Below are positions 34,701 to 45,314 of a stretch of 64,000 bases of DNA, one piece after another (positions within the stretch are counted from its first letter, which is position 1; the number at the start of each line of letters is the position of its first letter). The DNA lies in contig MNCI01008581.1 of NCBI GenBank assembly GCA_015680685.1, forward strand, positions 385,728 to 449,727. The letters run 5' to 3'. The notes beneath the pieces are model-generated. The model did no database searches and was not told the DNA's origin. It saw only the letters and a list, made by a program, of their open reading frames with translations. Position numbers and translations under genes: made by a program. Origin of the DNA: Gnetum montanum. Lineage: Eukaryota > Streptophyta > Gnetopsida > Gnetales > Gnetaceae.

Positions 34701-35705
34701 TGATGAGATGCGATATCATGGTATGTGATATCGCATCCCATGCGATATCGCATACGTGATATCGCAATGTGCCGCCAAGTCTATAAATAAGAGGCGGCTC
34801 TCCCTTGTTTCATCATCCCAGGCTAGAAGTAGGGAAACTCTGGCAGATTGATCACTCTAGAGATAGAATATTTTCCATGTGCCTATAGTAGGAGTCCTAA
34901 AGTGAATGGATCTTTATTCGAGCAACATTGTACCTGAACATAAGTTGTGTACGACAATAAAGATGAGCTTCCTAGATAAACCTTACAGTGCATGGAATAG
35001 GATTTTATGTAATGTTATTTGTTACTTTCTCTTAGTAATGCGGAATGAGTACGACTTGATTACGAGCATCTAAGGATGTGTATGGATAGTCAAGGAATTG
35101 ATGCTTATCGCAACGCAAAATGAGTACGACTTGATTACGAGCATCTCAGTGTGACTACTTGGTAACCCAATGGCATATCTAGGATCTGTGCTTGGTAATC
35201 CTAGTGGTAGTCATGCACCAGGATGTGTATGGATAATCAAGAAATTGGCTGTTCATCGCACTTAGGCTAGATTAGCTTTCTCAACCCTTTCCTCCTAGTT
35301 AAGTGTCTTAGTATGACCACTTCAAGCACGTGCATTACGCGTGGTGATCCCAGCAACGATTAGCGTCTGGTAACCACGGTTGCATCGGTTCAGGTGTGTA
35401 TGGTAAGTGGGAATGGATGCTGACACTTGGTAATTTAGACTTAGTTCATTAGTTAGAGTTAGTTAGTTTCTTCAACCGTTCACCACGATATCATAGGAGA
35501 TAAAACATAAAAGACCATAAAAACCATATACCTCGAACTTACTTAACCATACACCGTGACAACCACAAGTAAGTCTAGGAAGACAATGAATGATTAACCC
35601 CAAGTGTTACATGGGGCGTGTAGGCACTTAGTCTTCAGAGTTCGACTGGATCGCGTGTGCGCTCGTTTTGTATGGTTGAGTGTAGGGGTACCTCGCCACT
35701 CATCA
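34701..35705 (+). repeat. 3' LTR of A2
   Basis: TGATGAGATGCGATATCATGG start, six GATATC-type motifs before TATAAATA (34782-34789), AATAAAG near 34956, end CGCCACTCATCA. Confidence 0.85.
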
Positions 35706-37552
35706 ACTGCTCTTGAGTGCATGCATGAGATCTGAGAGTAGCTCTTGCAAGAACAAGAGTAATGAGTAGGAACAAGTGGTGGCAATCCATCTATATATCA
35801 CCTAGTGATGAGCCATCTCAACCAAGTGACTTGAACTATTAGCCAAATGGAAGGAGGTGGGCCAATTTTCTTAGCCGATTAAACACAGCTGCCCACAAGA
35901 TCAAATATTAACACTCAAGAGGTAACATTATCTCTTTCTTAGTAGTAGCAATTCCTAGAAATATTTGGGAATGCTGCTACTTTCTCGGTGCATTTGGAGG
36001 AGGATGAGGGGGAAACTGTCTTGGTGATGCAGTGCCATGAGCAGGAGACTGTGACAAAAGTTATTGTTGATAGAATTGATGAAGCATTGAATGTACCTAT
36101 GGTGTCTGTACTAGATGTTTCTACACTTAGAGATGTGTAGATGTTTGTAGGAATAGCTAGCAACAGATTAAGTATAGCCCAACATGAGGAGTTACTAGAT
36201 CGACTAGTGGGAACCAGGCAATTGATTCTGGATGTCTTTAACTTTCCAAATACAATCATTTCAACCTAGTCAGAACTACTGAAAGTGAGGGTAAGTGCAT
36301 CATATTGAAGGACCAACTCGAAACATCCCAAGCACAAAACTAGTGCTTGGCTGTAGAGGTTGCTAAATTAAGAGCTCACCTCACTGATCCTACATTTCTC
36401 AACCCTACACCAATAAGGGATGAAGCCTTTAAGCAGCTTGAAGACAAGCTCAAAAATGTTGAGAATGAGAAGGAGATAATTGTCCTTCACTAGTTCATGC
36501 CCAATGCCAAAACATACATCATTTAGAAAGACTTGGTCTAGATGTGTCATGAGAATGAACGTCTAACCATAGGAAATCATCGCTTGTGAAATATTGATGT
36601 GCAGAAGTAGTAGATGCAAGATTTTATCCATCAACAGTAGGAGTAGCTAGCCAGAGTAAACAATGAATTAAAGAGATTGGTACCCAAAAACAAATATCTT
36701 TCCATGGAGGAAGTCTGCGAAATTTACCAAAAATCTGCAATAGAAATAGCTACTTGGAAGAACAAGGCTCTCAAATTTGAGAGAGTCAAAAACCATTACA
36801 AAGATCAATTCAGTTTATAGAAAGAAATCAATGAAAAAGAAATCTAATTGATGAAGGCAAAGGTGAATGAAGCCCTCCAACAACTCTAGTAAGGAGACGA
36901 TGTATGACAGCATATCTTTGATGGGTTGAACGCATACAACAAAGTGGAAATCTGCATGAAGGAGTTGCATATGGAAGAGATGACAGAGTACATGAAGCTT
37001 GCCAATCTCTATTATGCAAACTTGGTGATGCTAACTACCAGTAGGCCATTGTTAGAATTGGAGATATAAGTGGCGAGCTTGTACTTGCTATATGAGGTAG
37101 AGTTCAAGCATCACAAAGACACCAAGTAGAAGCTTGAGGTTTCTAATGTTGAACTTGAGGTTATCAAAGCAAAATTCACGAATCAACAATCAACTACTGA
37201 GAAATTGGCCAAGCAGATCAATGACTACTAGGAGCTATGTAATGTACTTAGAGAATTTGATTTTGAATGTAAACAATTTGTTGCTTGGTTTATGAATGTT
37301 AAGGAGCTATTTTCTACAATGCCCTATCCATGGGATATTTCCATTCTAGCCCACATTGGGGAGGCCATGTGGACTATTAATGATTATCAGAGTAAGAAGG
37401 AGAAGATGAAGGCACTGTTAGACACCTTTCATCTTCCATTGAAAGTTGCAGCTATCGCAAAACAATCACAACCACCTCAACCACCCCATGTGTCTAAAGT
37501 AAGAGGAGGCCCTTCAAAGCCTCAGGAGCCTCCATCACCTGGGATTGTTTGA
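35706..37552 (+). pseudogene. B ORF2, C-terminal part (coiled-coil protein)
   Basis: Continues ORF2 after A2. Recognisable pieces: VHLEEDEGETVLVMQCHEQE and RIDEALNVPMVSVLDV (35985-36125), which align with the minus-strand copy at 7018-7368; LEDKLKNVENEKEIIV and further charged heptad-rich stretches (36430-37200) that predict a long coiled coil; and an open 86-codon end (37292-37552) with YPWDISILAHIGEAMWTIND and a Pro-rich tail ending at TGA. D has a short homologue with a similar Pro-rich C-terminus. The role is unknown. Env-like or structural functions have been proposed for extra ORFs at this place in Athila/Tat elements. Confidence 0.55.
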
Positions 37553-37749
37553 TCTTCCCCAATGTCTTCACACCATTTGATGAATTATGTTTGTCAATTT
37601 TGTTCTGGTGTTCAATTTTGTTGTTCTAAATACCAAAATTATGTAATCAATGTAAAATCATACACTCAAGAACTTAGTTTTTGTTGTGTTGTTTGTGTGT
37701 TTGTTTTGTCAGTTAATAATCTCATACTTTTCCAAATTTTGTAAGGAAC

Positions 37750-37782
37750 TTGAGGACGAGTTTTCATTCAGTTGTCGGGGTA
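37750..37782 (+). other. B 3' conserved block and polypurine tract
   Basis: GAGGACGAGTTTTCATTCAG then TTGTCGGGGTA, ending where the 3' LTR starts. The same 20-mer occurs in A1. Confidence 0.7.
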
Positions 37783-38667
37783 TGATGAAGTGTCATAGTT
37801 TGGTCGCGTCGATGGGATGTTGTCGACATGATCCCATTGATGGGATCTTGTTGACATGATCCCATTGATGCAAGGTTTGACCCATTGATGTGTACCCATT
37901 GATAAGACACCCTATTTAACCTATAAATGTGTGCCTTTCGGCACATTTATGGCATTATTTTCATAAGTTGTAGTCAAGCTCTAGCAATTTTTCTTCCTGA
38001 AAGTTAGAATATTTTCTAAGTTCTTGTAGTACAAGTCAAAGAGTGTAGGGATCTTTATTCAAGCACTATTGTACTTTAGCAGTGTAGTGTGTGTGGCAAT
38101 AAAGACAAGATTTTTGATAAACCTTGCAACACTTTGAAATAGATTAATTGTTTCCTTCATGCATTTAATATTTTAAGCAATTTCCTTCAATGTTTTAAGT
38201 AATTAAGTAATTACTTAATTAAGCTAAATTAAATAGCAATTAATTAAAACACATAAGTATGACCACTTCAAGCATACATGTAACGCTTGGTAATCTCAGT
38301 AACGCTTAACATTTGGTAACTTAGTAGCATTATACATGTTCAAAATGTGTACATCAAGTGAGAACGAATGCTTATGTTAGGATTAGTTAAGTGTTATCTA
38401 GTTGATTAGATTAATTTAGTAATTAAATACCTTTATTGCTTATTCTTAGGTGACTTAGAACATAAAATGATAAAAATCATATGCCTCAGTTATACTTAAC
38501 TATACTCTTGTACTCATAAGTTTAACTGGGAAGACAATGATTACAACCATTGATTAACCTCCTAGAACAATGTACGTGAAAACCTAGAAGTCCTTGGAAT
38601 TCGATTGGATCATGCATAACGCTTGTGATTCATATGGTTGGGTGTAGGATCTACTCGCCACTCATCA
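37783..38667 (+). repeat. 3' LTR of element B
   Basis: TGATGAAGTGTCATAG...CGCCACTCATCA, 885 bp. U3 has repeated GATCCCATTGATGGGATC-type units (37795-37905), TATAAAT at 37922-37928 and GGCAATAAAGAC near 38095-38107. Confidence 0.8.
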
Positions 38668-39524
38668 CCTGCTAATATTAATAGCTTGAACATTGAGTCT
38701 CTAGCTTTCAACACATTGAACATGCTCAAAATGTTTGCGAGGTATCATCAAATGAAGATGTTACTTTTGTTAGATGCTACCACCATTGTGTTATTTCAAA
38801 AAATGTGGAGAAGTTCTAGTGCAATGCAAGTCGTAAGACATGGAGATACCATTTCCAATGCTCTTATTAGCAAAAGATGCCACAAGAGAAAGATCAATGT
38901 GAAATGAAAAGAAAAATTTATTGATATAGTGAATCATGATGAGAAAACAAAATATAAGATTAGATCAACAATGGAATACAAGGGTTGGATTGATAATAAG
39001 ATCAAAGAGCAAAAGCATAAGGTAAGTAGATCCAATAAGAAAATCTACTTGAAGATATCATGGAAGAAAGGATATTTCCTATACCTCAAGAGATCAGTTG
39101 AGATTCAAACTTTGTCAAGCAAGACTAAGTTCAAATCTAGAAGCCTCCAAAAGATCCACCAAGCATAACCATGAGCACAAGCATGAATGAGAGATGTACA
39201 ATTAATTCCAAGAGAGCTATTGTGGACAAGTATTTATAGGTACAAGAGGTAGGATTTGGGTAGTTTCAAGAATAAATAATTAATAATCTAATTTCTAAAA
39301 TTAGATAGCATGTATCCATCAAAAAGGTTCAATAGTCCGCTAATGGGTTAAGTCACCAAGATAATATAAGAATAAGTCCACATACTCAAGAATGGGCTCC
39401 AAGAGAAAATAAAGAATAACTAAAATAAGCCCCAAATATCTATTTAACATGTCTCATGACCATATTCTTACATTATTCCAAAAATGAATCATAAAGAAAT
39501 ATTAATTAAATAAAATATTATCGT
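38668..39524. other. unclassified sequence between B and the RTE fragment
   Basis: AT-rich; open frames 38638-38907 and 38929-39168 show no recognisable motif. On the minus strand a TATA-like CCTATAAATAC lies near 39230-39241. Confidence 0.4.
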
Positions 39525-39775
39525 TATCATCATTACCTTAGCCTTGTCCTAACAAAATGGGGTTGGCTACATGAGTTATTTTTTACCATTAAGTTCTATG
39601 AAAAGCTAAGTCCTTGTTTATTTGCAATTTCAAATTATCTTTGATTGTTTTTTTCCTTGTCTTTTTGATTTTTCCTTTTAGTGGCTATCCCGAAATAGTG
39701 ATATAGCAACCTTTGTTTATAGCCTTATTGTTTGATCTTTTTTGCATATGTCCAAACCATCTAAGTCTTGTACCT
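39525..39775 (-). mobile_element. RTE-type LINE fragment, copy 1, 3' end (interrupted by D)
   Basis: Minus-strand 3' end of a plant RTE LINE: an ATC-rich tail (39526-39535), then the typical TAGCCAACCCCATTTTGTTAGG-like terminal sequence, then degraded ORF. It continues after D at 46190-46425, where the minus frame contains an LAIIYDAECW-like motif (RTE 'YGAECW'). A second copy at 46587-47458 is collinear across the D insertion site. Confidence 0.65.
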
Positions 39776-40567
39776 TGATGAGTCATGAATTTGCTGGCTA
39801 TGATATCGCAGACGTGATATCACAACCCTATTGTATCAGTAGCCATGATATCGCAGCAACCGTGATATCGTAGCTGCGCTGCAATTTCTATAAATAAGAG
39901 GTGGCTTTCCCAATTTTAGGTATTAGGAGTTAGAAGTAGCGAAGCTCTGGCATTTTGGCCACTCCAGAGATAGTTTATTTTCCCATGTCTGCCTGCAGTG
40001 TGATGAATGTAATTGTACGGAATCCTTTATTCGAGTGTGACGTACTTAGACACGCACATGACTGGCAATAAAGATCAAGATTACTTCATCATTGCAGCAG
40101 TCACTTTGTTTATTTAATTGTAGTAACGTGGTACAAGTACTACTTGATTACGAGCATTAAGTGTGACTACTTGGTAGCCCAGTGGCATACCTAGGATCTA
40201 CACTTGGTAATCCCAGTGGTAGTCATGCACGAGGTCCAAGATGTGTACAGTTAATCAAGGAATCGGTTGCTTATCGCACTTAGGCTAGATTAGATTTTCT
40301 TACTCTTTTCCTCCTAGCTTAGCTTAATTAATATTATTTTCCACTACCTCCAGGAGTAGCGTTAGAATTAGGAACACATCATACACCTCATCTAGACTAA
40401 ACCATATGTGACAAATACAATACTAGTCTAGGTGGAAAGACAGCGAACTGTGACCTAAGGATAACTGTCTAGGTGCCACAACTAGCTTGTTTGCATAGTT
40501 CGACCAGATCGTGCGTGAGAACGCTCGTTTCGTATGGTTGAGTGTAGGGGTACCTCGCCACTCATCA
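39776..40567 (+). repeat. 5' LTR of D
   Basis: Four GATATC motifs in U3 (39800-39875), TATAAATA at 39889-39896, CAATAAAGATC near 40065-40077, end CGCCACTCATCA. It is 53 bp shorter than the 3' LTR, mainly in the GATATC array. Confidence 0.9.
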
Positions 40568-40587
40568 TTGGTGCCGTTGCCAGGGAC
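40568..40587 (+). other. D primer-binding site (tRNA-Asp type)
   Basis: TTGGTGCCGTTGCCAGGGAC immediately after the LTR; two or three mismatches to the plant tRNA-Asp 3' complement. Confidence 0.8.
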
Positions 40588-40640
40588 GGTGCTAGTTATC
40601 TAGATTAGTTATATCATACAAGGTCACTATAAAGAACTTA

Positions 40641-42687
40641 ATGATATATCTTTCAAAAAATAATAATTATAAAAAGATACACATAAATTCACACACAACA
40701 GTGCCTCTCCTACAAGATAATAATAACACCACACTTAGTGAGGAAGTTCATTGGAGAACCAACGAACTATATGACGATGAAGATTGGAGTATACAACCTG
40801 AAGTGGGAGTTTCTTATAAACATGAAAGAAAACAACGTCATCATAGCACATGAAAGCCTAACTTACCTGATGATGATGAACCCCCACTGGCCACTACAAG
40901 CTTAACGCAAATACAAGAGGCTGTTCGAATCTCACGTAGGCATCGTAAAGAGAGCCGTCTACTCAGGCTTGATTTAAATAACTTTCCCAAATTTTTAGGA
41001 GGCTATGACTTAGATCCGCATCAACATTTACAAGCCTTCTACAATGCCTGCACATGGAATAACATTGATAACGGGTTGAAAAAATAGAAGCTCTTTCTGA
41101 TGACACTCGTTGACCAAGCAAAAGTATGGTATTGATCATTAAAACCAAATTCAATACGATGTTGGTCAACAATGGTAGAAGTCTTTAACGAAAAATATCA
41201 AACCTACGTAAGAGTGTCAGCCTTGAGGAAACAAATCCAAGGATGGAAACAAGCACAACATGAACCCTTGGACATGGCCTTAGAAAGATACTATGCATTG
41301 TTAAACAACTGTCTAGGCCATGGGTTTTCCGAGGAAAGGCTAATGTACCATATTATCGATGGGCTACATAATGAAACAAGAGAGACCTTAGGAATGTATG
41401 CCCAAGGTCAACTATATGAACTACAAACCCATCAAGTCCAAGAACTTATTAAGCAGGTAGAAAAAGAAGAAGGAGAATTAGCTAGATGGGAGAGTGTTGA
41501 AAAACATCAACGGGACCAAAATTTCAACTTAACATAGGTCCATGATCATAAAGAGGAGAAATCAACAAATCTCAAGGTGGAAACATCATCTTTGCCAATA
41601 CAACAATCGTTAGAAGAAACTGAGGCAAAGATCAATAAGATGTTGGAATGGATGTATCAAAGGTGTGGAGAATATATCAACAAAATTGGAGGATAGAGTT
41701 TTGACAACCCAAGAGGCAGGACGAAATAATAGATATTTGGAAAAAAAGAATAAAGGGAATGAACACTCAATTGCCAATCATACATATGAATGCAACCTAT
41801 GCCTGTACGATCACCCCAAGGGTCAATGCCCAATATTGTTACATTTACATGAGCATTGGGGAAACACATTACATCCAGAGTTCGTACATAGATACTGTGT
41901 TCGATCATAGTGGCAACAATCCTAGTCGTGAGGGAGACCACCCTTAGACTAGAGGCACCCTTCATATGTTCCGAGCTCGAATGCTTATCACGTTCAACAT
42001 ACTATTTTTCCATTTGGGCCAACGTACTCTATCTCACCACAATACCATTCTCCACAATACTATCAGCCCATACCTTCGACACAACCACCTCCTTGTGCAC
42101 CTTACATCCCTCCTAACTTTCAACATTCTCATCCTTTCCCTTCTTCCACAGTGCCACCAACTGTTCCTAAGGTGTTTGTGCCATAGCAACAACCCATGAA
42201 CAACACTTGTGCTGCTACTATCAACAGCAATGAGAAACCTCAGCAACATCAAAGGAATCCTTTCTTTAAACACGGTCGTAAGAAAGGACAACATAATTTC
42301 AAGGCCACTGCATCTTCCAACCCAGTACAAGTCCCATACTATGGGGTACCCTTACCTTCGAACCCAACGCCTCATGTAACTTCATCAAGGCCACCAACTA
42401 ACACTCCAACAACCATACAGCCCAATGAACACAACCATGGGAGGCATCATCCTAATCCTTGCATACCATCTAACGATCACCAACATCATAGTGGGTCAAC
42501 TTGTTATCCAGGAATTACATCGTATGAAGTGCCCCACTATGCTTATTACAATCAAGTGTGTGAACCCCGAGGGGATAAGTATAGACTGATTCCAATACTT
42601 CCAATATGCAAGGATCCTTATCTTTCATTTATTAATCCTTTCCATACTCAATTGATTGGTTATGGGGGATACCCCCCATTTCAATAA
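40641..42687 (+). pseudogene. D gag
   Basis: N-terminal piece 40641-40853; capsid-like core with LDLNNFPKFLGGYDLDPHQH (about 40970-41030) and an intact 121-codon run 41172-41537 (MVEVFNEKYQTYVRVSALRK, YHIIDGLHNETRETLG, LQTHQVQELIKQVEKEEGEL), which aligns with A and B gag; zinc knuckle CNLCLYDHPKGQC (41791-41829, C-x2-C-x3-H-x4-C, intact); a Pro/Gln/His-rich tail with an open 163-codon end (42196-42687, ending GGYPPFQ). Stops and frameshifts separate the pieces. Capsid role from family knowledge. Confidence 0.75.
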
Positions 42688-43681
42688 CAAGAAGGATTAA
42701 CAAATATTTTTCATTTTCTTTAATTTTACAACTTTTTGTTTTCCAGTTTTTCATTTTTCAACTTTTTGTTTTATCTTTTTATCTTTTTGTGTGTTTTTCT
42801 TTTTACGTTTTTTGTCAATAATCTCATCTATGAATAAAACACTCATGTGGATCATTGGTTGAGGTGTGTTTTATGTTATTAAGTCATGAGTGGTCAATTA
42901 TTTGGAACAGTGAGCCCATTACACCCACTCATCCACTCTATAAATAAGAGGTTCTATTCAAGGGTACAGTGATATTCTTGACATGTTTAAAAACTTAAAA
43001 TTAATTTTGTGTTTATTGTACCCAAAATGAAGAAGGACAAACCAAGAGGGAATGATTAGGATGTGACATCAAGGGGACTTGTGGATTCTCTTTGGTGACG
43101 TCTATGGGAGTTATCATGCAACGTGGTTGTACTAAGATCCTTGTAGATCTAATGAAAAATGGGAGTAAGAGTAATCAAAAGGGTAGTTGAAAATTAAACA
43201 CTGTTCTATGGGGTCCCACTAGAAAGACATGCACCAATGCCTGAAGGTTGGCAGCTTCTCTAGATTCAGTAAGATTCAAAAAAAAGAAAAAAGGAAAAAC
43301 AAGGTGCCACAAAAAAAAATCACTCCTCCCTTGCATAAAATGCCAAGTGATCGTACACCTTGTTGTTGTGGTACTCTCATAGTTGTTTGCCATGGGATGA
43401 AATGATGTGATGTCATTGATTGAAGGATGGACTTGGTCCTGATCTTGGAATGATGGGTTAATAACACCTTAATCATGCTTTTCACGTAGGATTCACTATG
43501 TCCTGGGTCAGTTACCTCATGTCCCAATCTCTACGATCCCTTCTATAGTTCATCTCATCTCACTGTTCGTGTAATTGTAGCTCGTGTTCCGTGTAGCATA
43601 GAATTTTCATCTCCTTTCGGTGATATTTACATGTGTGTGTTTTGTGGAGTTAGTTTGGATTACATTTAACCCTTCTAATGC
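42688..43681 (+). other. D spacer, first part
   Basis: T-rich array (42720-42800), CACCCACTCATCCACTC (42921-42937) matching the CATCCATCC block of A and B, and an internal copy of TATAAATAAGAGG (42941-42953). No coding region. Confidence 0.6.
42941..42953 (+). promoter_or_regulatory. internal TATAAATAAGAGG in D
   Basis: Identical to the 13-nt TATA block of the A and D LTRs but located in the spacer, about 740 nt upstream of the RNA fold. Could be an internal promoter or a captured U3 fragment. Confidence 0.4.
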
Positions 43682-43757
43682 CCACAGACACTTTAAGTGT
43701 GGTTACACAAGGGCATTATAGGTTAAAACCTGCTATGGGGAGGACCCACTTGTGTAA
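43682..43757 (+). ncRNA. potential structured RNA element in D
   Basis: Hairpin CCACA...TGTGG (43682-43702), then a perfect 9-bp stem TTACACAAG (43703-43711) / CTTGTGTAA (43749-43757) around GGCATTATAGGTTAAAACCT ... GGGGAGGACCCA. The inner hairpin AGGT/ACCT replaces AGG-GC/GC-CT of A and B, a further paired change. Confidence 0.7.
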
Positions 43758-44513
43758 TTTTTTGTAATCTTCACTTATGATATAGCTCACACACACCATT
43801 TATTACCCTCAGCGTATTGTTCATGATATTCTTTCCCTTATTACTATCTCTCTGAATCAACGTTCATATGAACCATCAAATAGCCTTTTTCTCCCATCCG
43901 AGGTCTTTATTGATAAACACACCATCATAATTTTCATGCCTTTAGAACTAGTTGAATTACCCTAGAACCCTTTAGTCCATATGTCCTTAGTTTACATCAT
44001 TTAATTTCAAAGAAATATGAAAAATTTGGTACATTCTCTAAGTGCCCTAACTTCAATAAAAATATATATATACATGACCCTCCCTATGCTAATCAACATT
44101 ATTTGCAACTGTTCACACAAGGGAAGTTTTTCAAATTTCTCTCTACGACTTACGATTGCACGTCCCTTGCTTTCATATCCATAACTTGTTTGTTGGTACT
44201 TTGATTTTCATTCCGTTTGAACCTACTTGACCCTGGAGTGTTCAGCTTAGTCGTGGAGGAGGGGCACATGCCGAATAGCTCATAAATTTTTTGAAATTTA
44301 TCATCACTCGAAAGACATCTTTAAGGGTAATTAGTTCTAAAATTAAGAATAAAATGTGTTAAAAACAATTTCGTCCCCTTAGCTATACTAGAAAATTAGA
44401 TTTGGAAACCACCTAAGCAAAGAGGACTCAACACTATAATCTTTTGAAGACATGTTCTTCCAATAATTAACATCACACGGAAATAAAGTAAATCTATTAA
44501 GGTAAGCAGTAAG
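43758..44513 (+). other. D spacer, second part
   Basis: No gene seen. Contains AGCTTAGTCGTGGAGGAGGGG (44246-44266), which resembles the internal TTAGTCATGGGGGTA of A1 and A2 at the same relative place. Confidence 0.5.
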
Positions 44514-44568
44514 GTATAGCCTAACGTTGGTAACAACCTTACTAACGATTGGTCCCGTGTAATTGCAG
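44514..44568 (+). promoter_or_regulatory. intron-like block before D ORF2
   Basis: AGTAAG/GTATAGCC to GTGTAATTGCAG/ATGG, 55 nt. An alternative donor TTAAG/GTAAGCAG at 44502 gives 67 nt. Confidence 0.5.
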
Positions 44569-45163
44569 ATGGCCTCGAAACATGGACAACAGGAACGTCC
44601 TACTCAAGGTGTGATCAAACGATCTTAGAGAGGTGGAAGACAAGATCCTACCGGACAACATGCAGAACAGGAGGAACAATCATTTAGCCTTCATCAAGAA
44701 TATCCTCCTACCATACGATCTGGGTAGGCAGAAGTAGGAGATACCCTCTCTGAAAGCAGTGCCAGTACTTAGGGGAAATGTACCAATTTTGGCACAATAA
44801 AGAGAAGGCACCATGGTTGACAATTGTGGTGTGACTGTTGACTTCTCTGTTCAAGCCATTTTGGAAGTATTAAACCTTCTGAATACAGGGCCAAAGGTTG
44901 CTCAGAACCAGCTGGACACTTTCAGAACCGAGAAACTTAATAAACTTTTGACAGAGAATAAAAGGATGGCTGAAGAAAAAGAGAAGGCTAACTGGGATGC
45001 CTCTATGGCACAAGTGCAAACTTACATGCACACCAAGGCACTCAAGGCTTTACAAGAGGAGAAACTCCAAGTCATACTTCAATGCCATCAAATCCCAAGA
45101 CCTGGAACGCAAGAAAAGGGAAAGACACCTATGGAGGAGCCACCGCCACTAGGAACTACATGA
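44569..45163 (+). pseudogene. D ORF2 (short coiled-coil ORF)
   Basis: ATGGCCTCGAAACATGG begins a frame with a stop after 19 codons. A different frame carries the longest open piece (44813-45163, 116 codons) with LNTGPKVAQNQLDTFRTEKL, a heptad-rich helix and a Pro-rich C-terminus (PMEEPPPLGTT) like that of B ORF2. It lacks the FPCLI..LCKR region of B. It ends about 180 nt before the 3' LTR. Confidence 0.5.
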
Positions 45164-45314
45164 GTTCCACCATTATGTAATCATAGGGTTTTCTTTTATG
45201 TTGTGTCTCAATTTTGTTCTGACTCCACACTATGGCATGAATCCATTCTAGTCAGTCAATAATCCCATACCTATCCACTGTGTAATCAATGGCACTTGTT
45301 CTCACTTTAACTCA

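Larger units (their letters stand above)
28426..35705 (+). mobile_element. Element A2: second gag-protease LTR element, nested in B ORF2
   Basis: LTRs 28426-29402 and 34701-35705 with TGATGAG...CTCATCA ends, PBS and PPT; 7280 bp. Flanks ACTAT (28421-28425) and ACTGC (35706-35710) differ by two transitions, acceptable for a decayed target duplication. Same organisation as A1: gag-protease in one frame, no pol, spacer, RNA fold, intron-like block, ORF2 stub. Both A copies leave the protease reading frame for the spacer at the same place (about 18730 in A1, 32820 in A2). One unresolved base lies at 33775. Confidence 0.85.
12267..38667 (+). mobile_element. Element B: large Athila/Tat-like Gypsy LTR retrotransposon hosting A1 and A2
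   Basis: LTRs at 12267-13160 and 37783-38667 bracket gag, a protease remnant, RT, RNase H, a spacer with the RNA fold, and ORF2, all on the plus strand. Removing A1 (14378-21693), A2 (28426-35705) and one target duplication each leaves about 11.8 kb. Gag reads directly across the A1 site (AATTC on both sides). The LTRs are clearly divergent, so the element is old. Flanks ATAGC and CCTGC do not make a convincing target duplication, so the two LTRs could in principle come from separate insertions, although the internal order is complete and collinear. Integrase is missing beyond a stub. Confidence 0.75.

Noticed and set aside
12262-38672. ATAGC/CCTGC as the target duplication of B
   Set aside because: Only two of five bases agree; treated as unsupported.
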